A DNA stretch of 64,000 bases, from NCBI RefSeq assembly GCF_010550695.1, contig NZ_JAAGOB010000003.1:186001-250000 (forward strand), given 5' to 3'. This DNA comes from Phytoactinopolyspora alkaliphila. GTDB lineage: Bacteria; Actinomycetota; Actinomycetes; Jiangellales; Jiangellaceae. Positions within the stretch are counted from its first letter, which is position 1; each line of letters starts with the position of its first letter. This document shows, piece by piece, positions 54,075 through 62,169 of the stretch. Under the pieces are notes generated by a model. That model was not told where the DNA came from. It saw nothing but the letters and a program-made list of their open reading frames with translations, and ran no database searches. Both the position numbers and the translations under genes were made by a program.

Positions 54075-55018
54075 CTGTGCTGAGACGTCCGTTGCATGTT
54101 CTCAGAGTCGTCTGAGTTGGGCGAGACCGGAGCTTTGTCAGAGTCCTCGGGCGGGCCGTCAGGCCGTCTGTCGTGTTCATTTGTAGGGACATGATCCCTC
54201 TTAGCTTCACCGAGCAGTGACGCGTGGGGCCGTTGGCCGGTGGGAATGCGCCGGCGACCGGTGCTGGGAGCCCATTGGTCGACTGGACTTCCGTGGGAGT
54301 TGGCAGGTATGCCATCGACAAGGGAGATGGGCTCAGTGCTCACGATCGGAATGTCGTCGAGGGTGAGTTGGCCGGAATTCTCATCGATCGGAGTAGATGG
54401 CGTCATGTCGTTGCGCCGGCGTCGTTTTGCCCGGGCTCGGCGGAAGATCCCGACCATGTCGTCGAACATCACCGCGATCAGCAGAGCAAGGGAGGCTCCC
54501 AAGACTCCGACCACCGCTTGGACCCGAAGTTGGCTGTTCTCCACCACGCCTGTAACGGAGGGGGACTCCAAGACCTCGATCGAATAGTGCGCCCGCTCGG
54601 GAAGACCAGCGTCGCTCTGCCGCGATTCCAGCTCTTCCGATGCCTTGTTCAGCACCGCCGAGCTGATCTCTTCCGCGGCTTGACGTGACTCGGCACGAGT
54701 GACGACCTGGAAGATGCTACTGCGGGGCGCTGCCTTCACTTCGTAGTGACCGGCCAGACCCTCGCTGGCAATCGAGCGGCGAGTCTCCGTGCTGTTCAGC
54801 ACAATGGCCAGCGCTTCTTGAGCACCGTTGAGACTGCTGTACGGATTGGGTATCTCGGACAGCACGCGTGCCGGCGTGAGCATCGCCGATGCTCGCGCCT
54901 CGTACTCGGGGTCCTGTTGAGTCCCGGCCTGCGTGACGGCGTATCCCGTCAGCGCCAGGAGAGGCAAAAGTATGTACCAACGCCGCAACGCGGCAACGGT
55001 GATTCGCCAGACGTCCAC
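54071..55018 (-). CDS. polysaccharide chain-length / co-polymerase protein (Wzz/YveK-like)
   Basis: A 315-residue protein with two membrane helices (residues about 12-30 WYILLPLLALTGYAVTQ and about 165-185 VQAVVGVLGASLALLIAVMF) flanking an extracytoplasmic domain, the layout of Wzz/YveK proteins. The C-terminal 110 residues are cytosolic, charged and Pro/Ser-rich, with no Walker motifs, so a separate tyrosine kinase would be needed if one is used. It forms a pair with the polymerase gene (ATGA overlap). Confidence 0.8.
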   Translation of the reverse strand: MDVWRITVAALRRWYILLPLLALTGYAVTQAGTQQDPEYEARASAMLTPARVLSEIPNPYSSLNGAQEALAIVLNSTETRRSIASEGLAGHYEVKAAPRSSIFQVVTRAESRQAAEEISSAVLNKASEELESRQSDAGLPERAHYSIEVLESPSVTGVVENSQLRVQAVVGVLGASLALLIAVMFDDMVGIFRRARAKRRRRNDMTPSTPIDENSGQLTLDDIPIVSTEPISLVDGIPANSHGSPVDQWAPSTGRRRIPTGQRPHASLLGEAKRDHVPTNEHDRRPDGPPEDSDKAPVSPNSDDSENMQRTSQHR

Positions 55019-55182
55019 TTGCCCCCCTCACGCGTAACAGCTGCGCCCCCAAGCGCTTTACGCTGATGCGCGGTACCCGATCGGACCTAATGTGCGCATT
55101 CGGGTTCATCGTACGCGTCACTGACGTATCCGGCTACACGAGATGTGTCGCGCAAAGAGGAAAGCTCCGGCATACTGGCCGC

Positions 55183-56466
55183 ATGGGGGGCATACAACTG
55201 TGCCTTGCCGGTGCCTCCATCGGCAATGGCAATCGAGGGGTGGAGGCGCTCGGACGGTCAGTGCTCGACGTCATCGACGTACAGGCACCTGGCTCACGGC
55301 TGAGCGCCTTCGATGACGGGTGGGGTGTTCGAGTCGACACGTCAGGCCGTTACCAGGGCTCAGAAGTCGAGTTCGTGGGTGTTCGGCTATCACGCCGGTG
55401 GCACCGGCCGGAGAGCTGGGCGCAGATCCGCGTAGCTCAGCGGCTGGGTGGCTTGGGAAATCCGGCTGCGCGGAGGATCGCCAGATCTGACGCGGTCCTG
55501 GACATCAGCGGTGGGGACAGCTTCACCGACCTGTACGGCGAGACCCGGCTGCGGTCGGTCTCGGCACCCAAAGAGGCGGCACTTCGTGCCGGACGGCCCT
55601 TGGTTCTGCTGCCGCAGACGTACGGGCCGTTCAATACCGTGAGCGGACGACGGCTGGCCGAGAGGCTCGTCCGGTCTGCCGCACTCGCCTACGCGCGGGA
55701 TCCGGCAAGCTATGAACGTCTGCTGGAGCTGGCCGGCTCCAGCGCCGATCCGGCTCGGCTCCGTAGCGGCGTCGACGTGGCGTTCGCGCTGGAACCCCGC
55801 AGACCGAGTCATCCCATCGCGGAACTGATCGAGGGCCTCCCGGGCGCGCCGGTCGCCGGCGTGAACATCAGTGGCCTGTTGCGAGACGCTGCCGCGATCG
55901 AACGGTTCGGCCTGGTCGGAGACTACGTGGCCACGATGGCTGATGTGGTTCGGAGCCTGGTCGATAGCGGTGCGCACGTCGTTCTGGTGCCGCACGTGCA
56001 TGTACCCGGTGGCGGCGGGGAGAGCGACATCGCGGCCATCAGCGCGGTTGTCGAACGTCTCCCGGAATCGGCCCGGCAACGGCTCACAGTGGTGCCGTCC
56101 GAACTCGACGCGGCCGAGATGAAGTGGTGTATAGCTCAGTGTGACTGGTTCGTCGGCAGCCGCATGCACGCCACCATCGCGGCGCTCTCGACACGTGTAC
56201 CGGCGTGCGGATACGCGTACAGCGACAAGACGCACGGGGTTTTCGACACCTGCGGCGTGGGACACCACGTCGTCGACGCCCGGCGGGTATCCGGGGCTGA
56301 GGCGGTTGAGGCGATGGTCACCTCGTTCGCTACCCGAGACGCCGTCAAGCATGATCTTGACATCCGAGTCCCCGAGGTGGTGGAGCGTGCCAGGCAGCAG
56401 CTGACGGACATCCTGGACGACGTACGGGCATGGAAGAAAGGCCTGACGCTGGGGGCCATCGCGTGA
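55183..56466 (+). CDS. polysaccharide pyruvyl transferase family protein
   Basis: A 427-residue CsaB-type protein that adds ketal-linked pyruvate to sugars. The N-terminal LAGASIGNGNRGVEALGRSVLD, the SDAVLDISGGDSFTDLYG motif, LLPQTYGPF and the C-terminal CDWFVGSRMHATIAALSTRVP are typical. The start is ATG 55183. It is the first gene of a five-gene transcript with 1-4-base or short overlaps, divergent from the chain-length gene. Confidence 0.9.
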   Translation: MGGIQLCLAGASIGNGNRGVEALGRSVLDVIDVQAPGSRLSAFDDGWGVRVDTSGRYQGSEVEFVGVRLSRRWHRPESWAQIRVAQRLGGLGNPAARRIARSDAVLDISGGDSFTDLYGETRLRSVSAPKEAALRAGRPLVLLPQTYGPFNTVSGRRLAERLVRSAALAYARDPASYERLLELAGSSADPARLRSGVDVAFALEPRRPSHPIAELIEGLPGAPVAGVNISGLLRDAAAIERFGLVGDYVATMADVVRSLVDSGAHVVLVPHVHVPGGGGESDIAAISAVVERLPESARQRLTVVPSELDAAEMKWCIAQCDWFVGSRMHATIAALSTRVPACGYAYSDKTHGVFDTCGVGHHVVDARRVSGAEAVEAMVTSFATRDAVKHDLDIRVPEVVERARQQLTDILDDVRAWKKGLTLGAIA

Positions 56467-57746
56467 GGGGGCGCGGCCCGGCCACCATCCAGGATGTGGT
56501 GGACGCGCACCTGTGCTCGGGATGCGGCGCATGTGCGTACCTGGAACCGGACTCGCTCACGATGGTCGACGTGCCCGAGTTCGGCCGGCGCCCGCTGCCG
56601 ATCGTCTCCATCAACGGCGGCAGTGAAACCGGCGGAGCGAACGGCCCCGGAATCGGCGTCTGCCCGGGTGCGGGGCTCTCGCATGAGAAGGACGCCCTGA
56701 AAGATGCTCCGTTCGGCGGGGAATGGGGGCCGATCCTCGAGCTCTACGAATGCTGGTCCACAGACCCGGACGTGAGGCATCGCGGTTCCTCCGGCGGAGT
56801 GATCAGTGCACTGTCCGCCCATGCGGTGGCCTCCGGCTCGGCTGTGGGCGCCCTGCAGGTGCAGGCCCGCAAGGACGCGCCACTGCAGAACGAGACGGTG
56901 CTGAATCGGACCTACACCGACATCGTCGGCGCCGCGGGCTCCCGCTACGCGCCCGCAAGTCCATGTGAACGGCTCGATCTTGTGGAGCAGGCCGAGGGGG
57001 AGTGCGTTGTCGTCGGGAAACCGTGCGACGTGGCCGCCACGGTGGGCGCCGCCAAGGCGCGGCCTGAGCTGGGCCGGAAAATCGGCCTGACTATCGGGAT
57101 CTTCTGTGCCGGAACGCCGTCGAGCCGCGGAACCGAGGAAGTCGTCCGGCGTCTGGGGGAGGACCCCGCGGACGTGGAGCGTGTCGACTACCGCGGCGAG
57201 GGCTGGCCCGGACGGTTCCGGATCAAGACCACCACGGGCGTGGCCAAGTCCTTCAGTTACGAGGAGTCCTGGGGCGAGACGCTGCAGAAGCATCGTCAGT
57301 GGCGTTGCATGATCTGCCCGGATCACACCGGCGAGTTCGCGGACCTCTCGGTTGGCGACCCCTGGTATCGCAAGCTCAAGGAAGGTGAGCCGGGACGCTC
57401 CCTGGTCGTGGTGCGTACCGAAGCCGGCCGCAAGGCGTTGCACGCCGCCCTGGCCGACAGAGCGCTCGAAGGGCATCCCATTCCGCTCGAACGCCTCCCG
57501 CAGTCGCAGCCGAACCTGGCGAGCACGCGTGGAGCCGTGTGGGCGCGGGTCCTGACGATGCGGCTCGCCGGTCTGCCGGCCCCGACGTTCTCCGGTCTTC
57601 CGTCTTTTCGGTCTTGGCTCCGGCTCCGCCCTCGCGTGAAGCTCTCCTCGATGGGAGGAACCCTGAAGCGGATCAAGCGGCGGGGATTACGAGATCCAGA
57701 GTCTCGCAGCTATCCGAATCGGACCGCCTTCGAGGAGGTGCCGTGA
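56463..57746 (+). CDS. F420 hydrogenase/dehydrogenase beta-subunit-like oxidoreductase
   Basis: A 427-residue iron-sulfur flavoprotein of the FrhB/FpoF-like family often found in polysaccharide loci beside pyruvyl transferases. The N-terminal cluster motif is LCSGCGACAYLEP: Cys18, Cys21 and Cys24 are kept, but the fourth Cys expected before Pro is Glu28. The FrhB N domain has HRGSSGGVISALSAHAV, and the C domain VVGKPCDVAA, IGIFCAGTPSSRGTEE and CMICPDHTGEFADLSVGDPW. Its substrate is unknown; oxidation or reduction of a sugar or pyruvyl group is likely. It overlaps the previous gene (GTGA). Confidence 0.87.
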   Translation: MRGRGPATIQDVVDAHLCSGCGACAYLEPDSLTMVDVPEFGRRPLPIVSINGGSETGGANGPGIGVCPGAGLSHEKDALKDAPFGGEWGPILELYECWSTDPDVRHRGSSGGVISALSAHAVASGSAVGALQVQARKDAPLQNETVLNRTYTDIVGAAGSRYAPASPCERLDLVEQAEGECVVVGKPCDVAATVGAAKARPELGRKIGLTIGIFCAGTPSSRGTEEVVRRLGEDPADVERVDYRGEGWPGRFRIKTTTGVAKSFSYEESWGETLQKHRQWRCMICPDHTGEFADLSVGDPWYRKLKEGEPGRSLVVVRTEAGRKALHAALADRALEGHPIPLERLPQSQPNLASTRGAVWARVLTMRLAGLPAPTFSGLPSFRSWLRLRPRVKLSSMGGTLKRIKRRGLRDPESRSYPNRTAFEEVP

Positions 57747-58591
57747 TGGGTGCGCGCGCCGACATCATCATGATCACGTACCGCAGCGCACGCTACCTGC
57801 ACCTCAGCCTACCGAGGCTTCTCGACACCTGCGGTGAGAACGACAGGGTGTGGCTCTGGCACAACGGCGACGACGAAGAGACCATCGAGGCGCTGCGGCC
57901 CTATTACAAGGACGCACGGGTGTATCGGCACCACCACAGCCGCGAGAATGTCCGGTTGCGGGAGCCCACGTCGTGGCTGTGGAGCGAATCGGACGCGCAG
58001 TTCGTGTCCAAGGTCGACGACGACTGCGTCGTCACGCTCGGGTGGCTCGACACGTTCGCGGCGGCCCACCGGGACAACCCGGAGTTCGGCGTGATCGGCA
58101 GCTGGCGGCATCCGGAGGAGGACTTCCGGCCCGAGCTGGCCGCCAAGAAGATCCAGACCTTCCGCGGCGGGCACCAGTTGATGCGCAATCTCTGGGTGCA
58201 AGGAAGCGGCTACCTGATGCCCCGCTCGCTCGTCGACAGACACGGCCTGCTCGGCGAGAACGAGTCGTTCACCGGGTACTGCATCAGGACTGCGCGCGGG
58301 GGTGCGGTGAACGGCTACTACTACCCATTCGTGCGCGAAGACCATATGGATGATCCGCGGTCTCCGCACACCTTGATCCGCACTGATGAAGATCTGCGAG
58401 CACGGATGCCGTTGTCTGCCCAAGCCAACGGTGTAAAGACGGTGGGTGAATGGGTTAGCCAGATCAGGCAGAGTGCGTACGTTCTGCAAGACGCATCTTT
58501 GGACCCTCGCGACCACAAAATGTGGCGTCGAAAGCTCGCGTCTGCTAGGCGGCGAGTACGGAAATTTACACGTGGATCGGCAGGATGGTGA
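57746..58591 (+). CDS. family 2-like glycosyltransferase
   Basis: A 281-residue GT-A fold enzyme: DIIMITYRSARYLHLSLPRLL at the N-terminus, nucleotide-sugar-binding DXD-like VSKVDDDCVV near residue 92, and EDHMDDPRS near 193. The start ATG 57746 overlaps the previous stop by one base behind GAGGAGG. It presumably adds one sugar of the repeat unit. Donor and acceptor are not predictable. Confidence 0.85.
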   Translation: MGARADIIMITYRSARYLHLSLPRLLDTCGENDRVWLWHNGDDEETIEALRPYYKDARVYRHHHSRENVRLREPTSWLWSESDAQFVSKVDDDCVVTLGWLDTFAAAHRDNPEFGVIGSWRHPEEDFRPELAAKKIQTFRGGHQLMRNLWVQGSGYLMPRSLVDRHGLLGENESFTGYCIRTARGGAVNGYYYPFVREDHMDDPRSPHTLIRTDEDLRARMPLSAQANGVKTVGEWVSQIRQSAYVLQDASLDPRDHKMWRRKLASARRRVRKFTRGSAGW

Positions 58592-59571
58592 TGCTCACGA
58601 TCCCGTGCCCCGCAGCCGTCGGAAGAGTAACGGAGCAGCCCGACGTCGTAGTCATTGTCGTGACCTTCAACAGCGCCGATGTGGTAGAAACCTTCCTCAA
58701 TGCCATGCCAGCAGCATTGGAAGGTGTCAATAGTGCGCAGGTGATTATCGTAGACAACGAATCTTCCGATGGAACGCCCGCGAAAGTGCGACAGATGGCG
58801 CCATGGGTCGTGGTTCTGGAGTCCGGGGGAAATCTTGGCTACGCGGCTGGTATCAACATCGGCATGAGGCACCTAAATGCAACGCGCGGCTTCATGGTGC
58901 TCAATCCGGACGCGGTCCCGAGAGCAGGATGTATTCGGCGTCTCATGAACGCCGTTGAGAGCGACGATTCCTTGGGAATCTCTGTCCCGAAGATCGTGGA
59001 CACAGAGGGCACCTTGAGCTATTCGCTCCGCCGTGAGCCTTCGATCGGCCGAGCTCTTGGTGAGGCATTGTTAGGTGGCCGCCGTGCTGCCAGATACGGC
59101 CCACTCAGCGAAATGATCCGTGATCCTAGCTACTATGTCGATAGAGCCAAAGCCGACTGGGCTACGGGAGCCGCTATGTACATCGCTCGGAAGGTCGTTG
59201 ACGCCATAGGATCATGGCCGGAGGAATATTTCCTCTACTCAGAGGAGACAGCCTATGCGCTTGGTGCCCGTGATGCCGGTTATAACCTGCAACTTGTAGC
59301 GGACGCTGTGGTGGTGCACCGCGGAGGGGAGATGACCACATCACCCATGCTCTGGAGTCTCCAGGCAGTTAACAGGATCCGCCTATACCGGAGCCGGCAT
59401 GGGCGAGTGGCTAGTGGCTTCTACTGGTGTGCTGTTACGTTGAACGAGGCGATACGGTCGGTACGTCGAAAGCCGACGCATCGAGCAGCAGTCGTAGCGT
59501 TGTTTCGGGATGCGAGTCCACGCCGTCTTGATTCAAAGAATAAGAGACTTGTGCATCAGCGGAGTGACTAG
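58585..59571 (+). CDS. GT2 glycosyltransferase (rhamnosyltransferase-like)
   Basis: A 328-residue enzyme of the WbbL/RfbF-like group: VVVIVVTFNSADVVETFL, IIVDNESSDGT, GGNLGYAAGINIGM, FMVLNPDAVPRAG (the metal-binding NPD motif) and DWATGAAMYIARKVVDAIGSWPEEYFLYSEETAYALGARDAGY. It overlaps the preceding glycosyltransferase by 7 bases. GC content appears lower than upstream genes by eye, the start of a compositional shift that runs to about 62.3 kb. Confidence 0.88.
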   Translation: MVMLTIPCPAAVGRVTEQPDVVVIVVTFNSADVVETFLNAMPAALEGVNSAQVIIVDNESSDGTPAKVRQMAPWVVVLESGGNLGYAAGINIGMRHLNATRGFMVLNPDAVPRAGCIRRLMNAVESDDSLGISVPKIVDTEGTLSYSLRREPSIGRALGEALLGGRRAARYGPLSEMIRDPSYYVDRAKADWATGAAMYIARKVVDAIGSWPEEYFLYSEETAYALGARDAGYNLQLVADAVVVHRGGEMTTSPMLWSLQAVNRIRLYRSRHGRVASGFYWCAVTLNEAIRSVRRKPTHRAAVVALFRDASPRRLDSKNKRLVHQRSD

Positions 59572-60074
59572 TGAGGAGACGTACGCTCGTCGTAAGTGCT
59601 GTCCTTCTCGCTATCGCGTGTATCGAGTCTTGGATCTTTCTCTTCCCGCCCATTGATAGTCCAAGGGCGGCTGATGCCATCGTGGTATTTGGCGGGCCTG
59701 GTGATCGAAACGCGCTAGCATCTGAACTCATAGATCAAGAAATGGCGCCTGTAATCGTTGTTTCCATTGGCGATGTACGTCGGTGTAAAGATGAAGATCC
59801 GCGTGTAGAAGTAATCTGCTTGACGCCAGAGCCAGCGACTACTCAGGGAGAAGTTCGCGCGTTCGCTCGTCTAGCTAGGGAGCGAGACTGGGATAATCTA
59901 CTGGCCGTTACAACGGCTACACAGAGCGTGCGCGCGAGATTGCGATTTGGGCGGTGTTTTGATGGTCAAATTCAATATGTTGCCATGAGAGAGACGTTCT
60001 TTAAGCAAATTTACCGCGTACTATACGAGAACGGTGCAATGGTCAAAGCCCTGACCGTTGAACGCGAGTGTTGA
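59571..60074 (+). CDS. YdcF/ElyC-like DUF218 protein, short
   Basis: A 167-residue protein starting at GTG 59571 (one-base overlap). An N-terminal hydrophobic helix or signal anchor (LVVSAVLLAIACIESWIFLFPP) is followed by the DUF218 pattern DAIVVFGGPGDRNALASELI and LAVTTATQSVRARLRF. It is shorter than most family members. Members are linked to envelope-carrier lipid and polysaccharide metabolism without a proven reaction. Clearly less GC-rich than the window average. Confidence 0.75.
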   Translation: MRRRTLVVSAVLLAIACIESWIFLFPPIDSPRAADAIVVFGGPGDRNALASELIDQEMAPVIVVSIGDVRRCKDEDPRVEVICLTPEPATTQGEVRAFARLARERDWDNLLAVTTATQSVRARLRFGRCFDGQIQYVAMRETFFKQIYRVLYENGAMVKALTVEREC

Positions 60075-60086
60075 AGGGCTCTCATG

Positions 60087-60734
60087 TCAGCCGTTGACAC
60101 TCCCCGAACCAAGCGTCTTTGACGTGACGAAGAGTGTCATGGCAGGCAGGAATCCCGTCGCGCGCCGGACGTCAGCCGGCACGCCAAGAGAGTGCAACGA
60201 CCGACCAGTGAACAGGCAATATCGTGACAAGGGAAACGGACGGCCGAGCGCTTCAAAGGCCCGTTCACGTGCGCTACGGGGCAACCAATGTAAGAATGGA
60301 ATGCCCGTATGCAATTCTACTGGGAACCGTCTGTTTGGCGTAGTGTGTGCCCAGCCCCGTCGCGAAACTCTGGCGCTCTCCGCGAGAAGTGCTCGCGCAC
60401 CTTCCTTTCCGCCGAGGTGTTCGATGACGGCGTTTGAGACGACATAATCGAAGGATTTGTCGCGAAAGGGGAGCCTTCTGCCGTCACCTCTGACGGTCGG
60501 CAGGCCGAGAATGGATCCGTCAACGGTTTCGTACGTAAGCGCAACGACATGGGCGTGTTTGGCCAAGCCTCGCTCGACAAGGGATTGAGTTCCGACCCCA
60601 GTTTCCCCGCTTGCGCCTATGACCAGAACAGACGACCCTGGCTCTATCCAAGATTTCAACGTACGCAGTTTGCGTTCTCGGGACGCCATGCTCATCTTGC
60701 GAGCAGGTCGGCGTAAGAGGCGAATCATGGGCAT
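60087..60734 (-). CDS. class I SAM-dependent methyltransferase
   Basis: A 215-residue methyltransferase: SAM motif I VLVIGASGETGVG near residue 37, RLPFRDKSFDYVVSNAVIEHLGG near 90 (motifs II/III), then WAHTTPNRRFPVELHTGIPFLHWLPR, the pattern of Methyltransf_11 proteins in polysaccharide clusters. It probably methylates a sugar or lipid-linked glycan. It converges with the DUF218 gene. Confidence 0.82.
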   Translation of the reverse strand: MPMIRLLRRPARKMSMASRERKLRTLKSWIEPGSSVLVIGASGETGVGTQSLVERGLAKHAHVVALTYETVDGSILGLPTVRGDGRRLPFRDKSFDYVVSNAVIEHLGGKEGARALLAESARVSRRGWAHTTPNRRFPVELHTGIPFLHWLPRSARERAFEALGRPFPLSRYCLFTGRSLHSLGVPADVRRATGFLPAMTLFVTSKTLGSGSVNG

Positions 60735-60842
60735 GGCGGTTCCCCCTTGGAGCTCCCTGCGAGCGTTAGCTTAAACCTTGATCTTATCGTGCCGGCACGA
60801 TGACTATTCGTCTGCTGCCGACCGACGGTGTGGGCTTGCACG

Positions 60843-62042
60843 TCATCTTACGCTCTCGCCGGTGTCGTGGTACACGTTAGATGATTCCCATACTAGTCCA
60901 GGTCCAGTGGAAACTACGCCGTAGCGGAAGTCCCTGCCGAACTCATTGTTGCGGAAGATGACTGATCCACCTTCGAGCTTTCCGGCATTGATGGTCATAT
61001 TGCCACCGTTCATTAGGTTATTCTCGACCACCACGTCATCTATAGGTGCTAGCAGACTTCCGAACTGAATTGCGGCATTCATTGGGTCATTTGTGGAGGG
61101 ATTGTATGCTTGAAGGTTATTTCCACGGATAACTATGTTCGTGCCGCTGCGAATCTGTATTGTGTCGTGATGTCCGTCCGGAACGCGTGTTAAATGGTGA
61201 ATATAACTATCCTCGATCACCACATTGTGGCCTTCGATGCGTGGACCATCGTAAACGCTGTGGATATTGACTCGCCGCAGTGTATATTCGCCACGGAGGA
61301 TCGCGATCGTCGCGGTAGCGTTATTCCCGTCTATCTCAGTGTCCTCGACTACGAGGTTGCGGTATCCGGATTCGATATCGATGGCGTACCTGCCGGTGCT
61401 AAAGATCCTGGAGCGTTTGATCGTCACGTTGTTGGCTTGCACCTTGACAGTGCCCTTGATGTCGAGTGCGTCGATGACAGTGTTGTCTTTCGTGATCGTC
61501 AAACTGCCGGAGGGTTTCAGCGTGACGCCGGGCGGAACGCCCGTCGTCTCATCACTGGGATAGCCGTCGATGTCACTCGGAGGAGGTGTTGTTGGCTCAG
61601 TCGTAGGATCGTCGGTGGCGGGAGGTGGCGGAGTGGTCTCGTTGTTCGTAGGCGGGGATTGGGTCGGGTCCTCGCTTGGAGTTGTCTTTGTCGGCTCGGG
61701 GGAGACGGAAGTGGCGGTAGGACTTGGATTGGTCGATGGTGGATTGACGGTCGCTGTAGGAGCGGGACTGTTGGATGGTCGGCGATACGAGCGTCCCGGT
61801 GGGGATGTCGGCCTGCGGGGCGGCCAGTCCTTGCGGATCTCGGGTCCGTGGTCGGAAGATCGTGCCGTGGAGTCGACGGCTTCTGCGCTGGCGCTGGACG
61901 TCTCGGGCATAACGGTGTCGGACGCGAGCGCCACGCCCCCGATCATGGCGGACGTGGCTAGGGCGGCTAGCAGAGTGGATCGACTCCGCCTGCCCGGGCG
62001 GCCGCGAGTCGCACGGTACTTGGCTCGATCTTTACCTTGCAC
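60843..62042 (-). CDS. secreted right-handed beta-helix protein
   Basis: A 399-residue exported protein. Basic N-terminus then LLAALATSAMIGGVALA forms a signal peptide (residues about 20-45). Residues about 85-165 are a Pro/Thr/Ser-rich linker (PTATSVSPEPTKTTPSEDPTQ). Residues about 170-399 show parallel beta-helix repeats (NVTIKRSRIF, NLVVEDTEID, NVVIEDSYIHHL, NIVIRGNNL, DVVVENNLMNGGN). The fold is common in polysaccharide lyases and epimerases, so it may trim or modify the polymer made here. No catalytic residues can be assigned. Confidence 0.8.
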   Translation of the reverse strand: MQGKDRAKYRATRGRPGRRSRSTLLAALATSAMIGGVALASDTVMPETSSASAEAVDSTARSSDHGPEIRKDWPPRRPTSPPGRSYRRPSNSPAPTATVNPPSTNPSPTATSVSPEPTKTTPSEDPTQSPPTNNETTPPPPATDDPTTEPTTPPPSDIDGYPSDETTGVPPGVTLKPSGSLTITKDNTVIDALDIKGTVKVQANNVTIKRSRIFSTGRYAIDIESGYRNLVVEDTEIDGNNATATIAILRGEYTLRRVNIHSVYDGPRIEGHNVVIEDSYIHHLTRVPDGHHDTIQIRSGTNIVIRGNNLQAYNPSTNDPMNAAIQFGSLLAPIDDVVVENNLMNGGNMTINAGKLEGGSVIFRNNEFGRDFRYGVVSTGPGLVWESSNVYHDTGESVR

Positions 62043-62169
62043 TGTTCTTGCCCCCAGATTTCTGGCCCGTGGTGACTAGGCCGTCGTGATGATTTCGTTA
62101 CCGACGCACCACTGAATCAGGTGATCTTCAATATGGCAAGTTCTGGGCCTCGTGAATTTCCTTGAGTAT

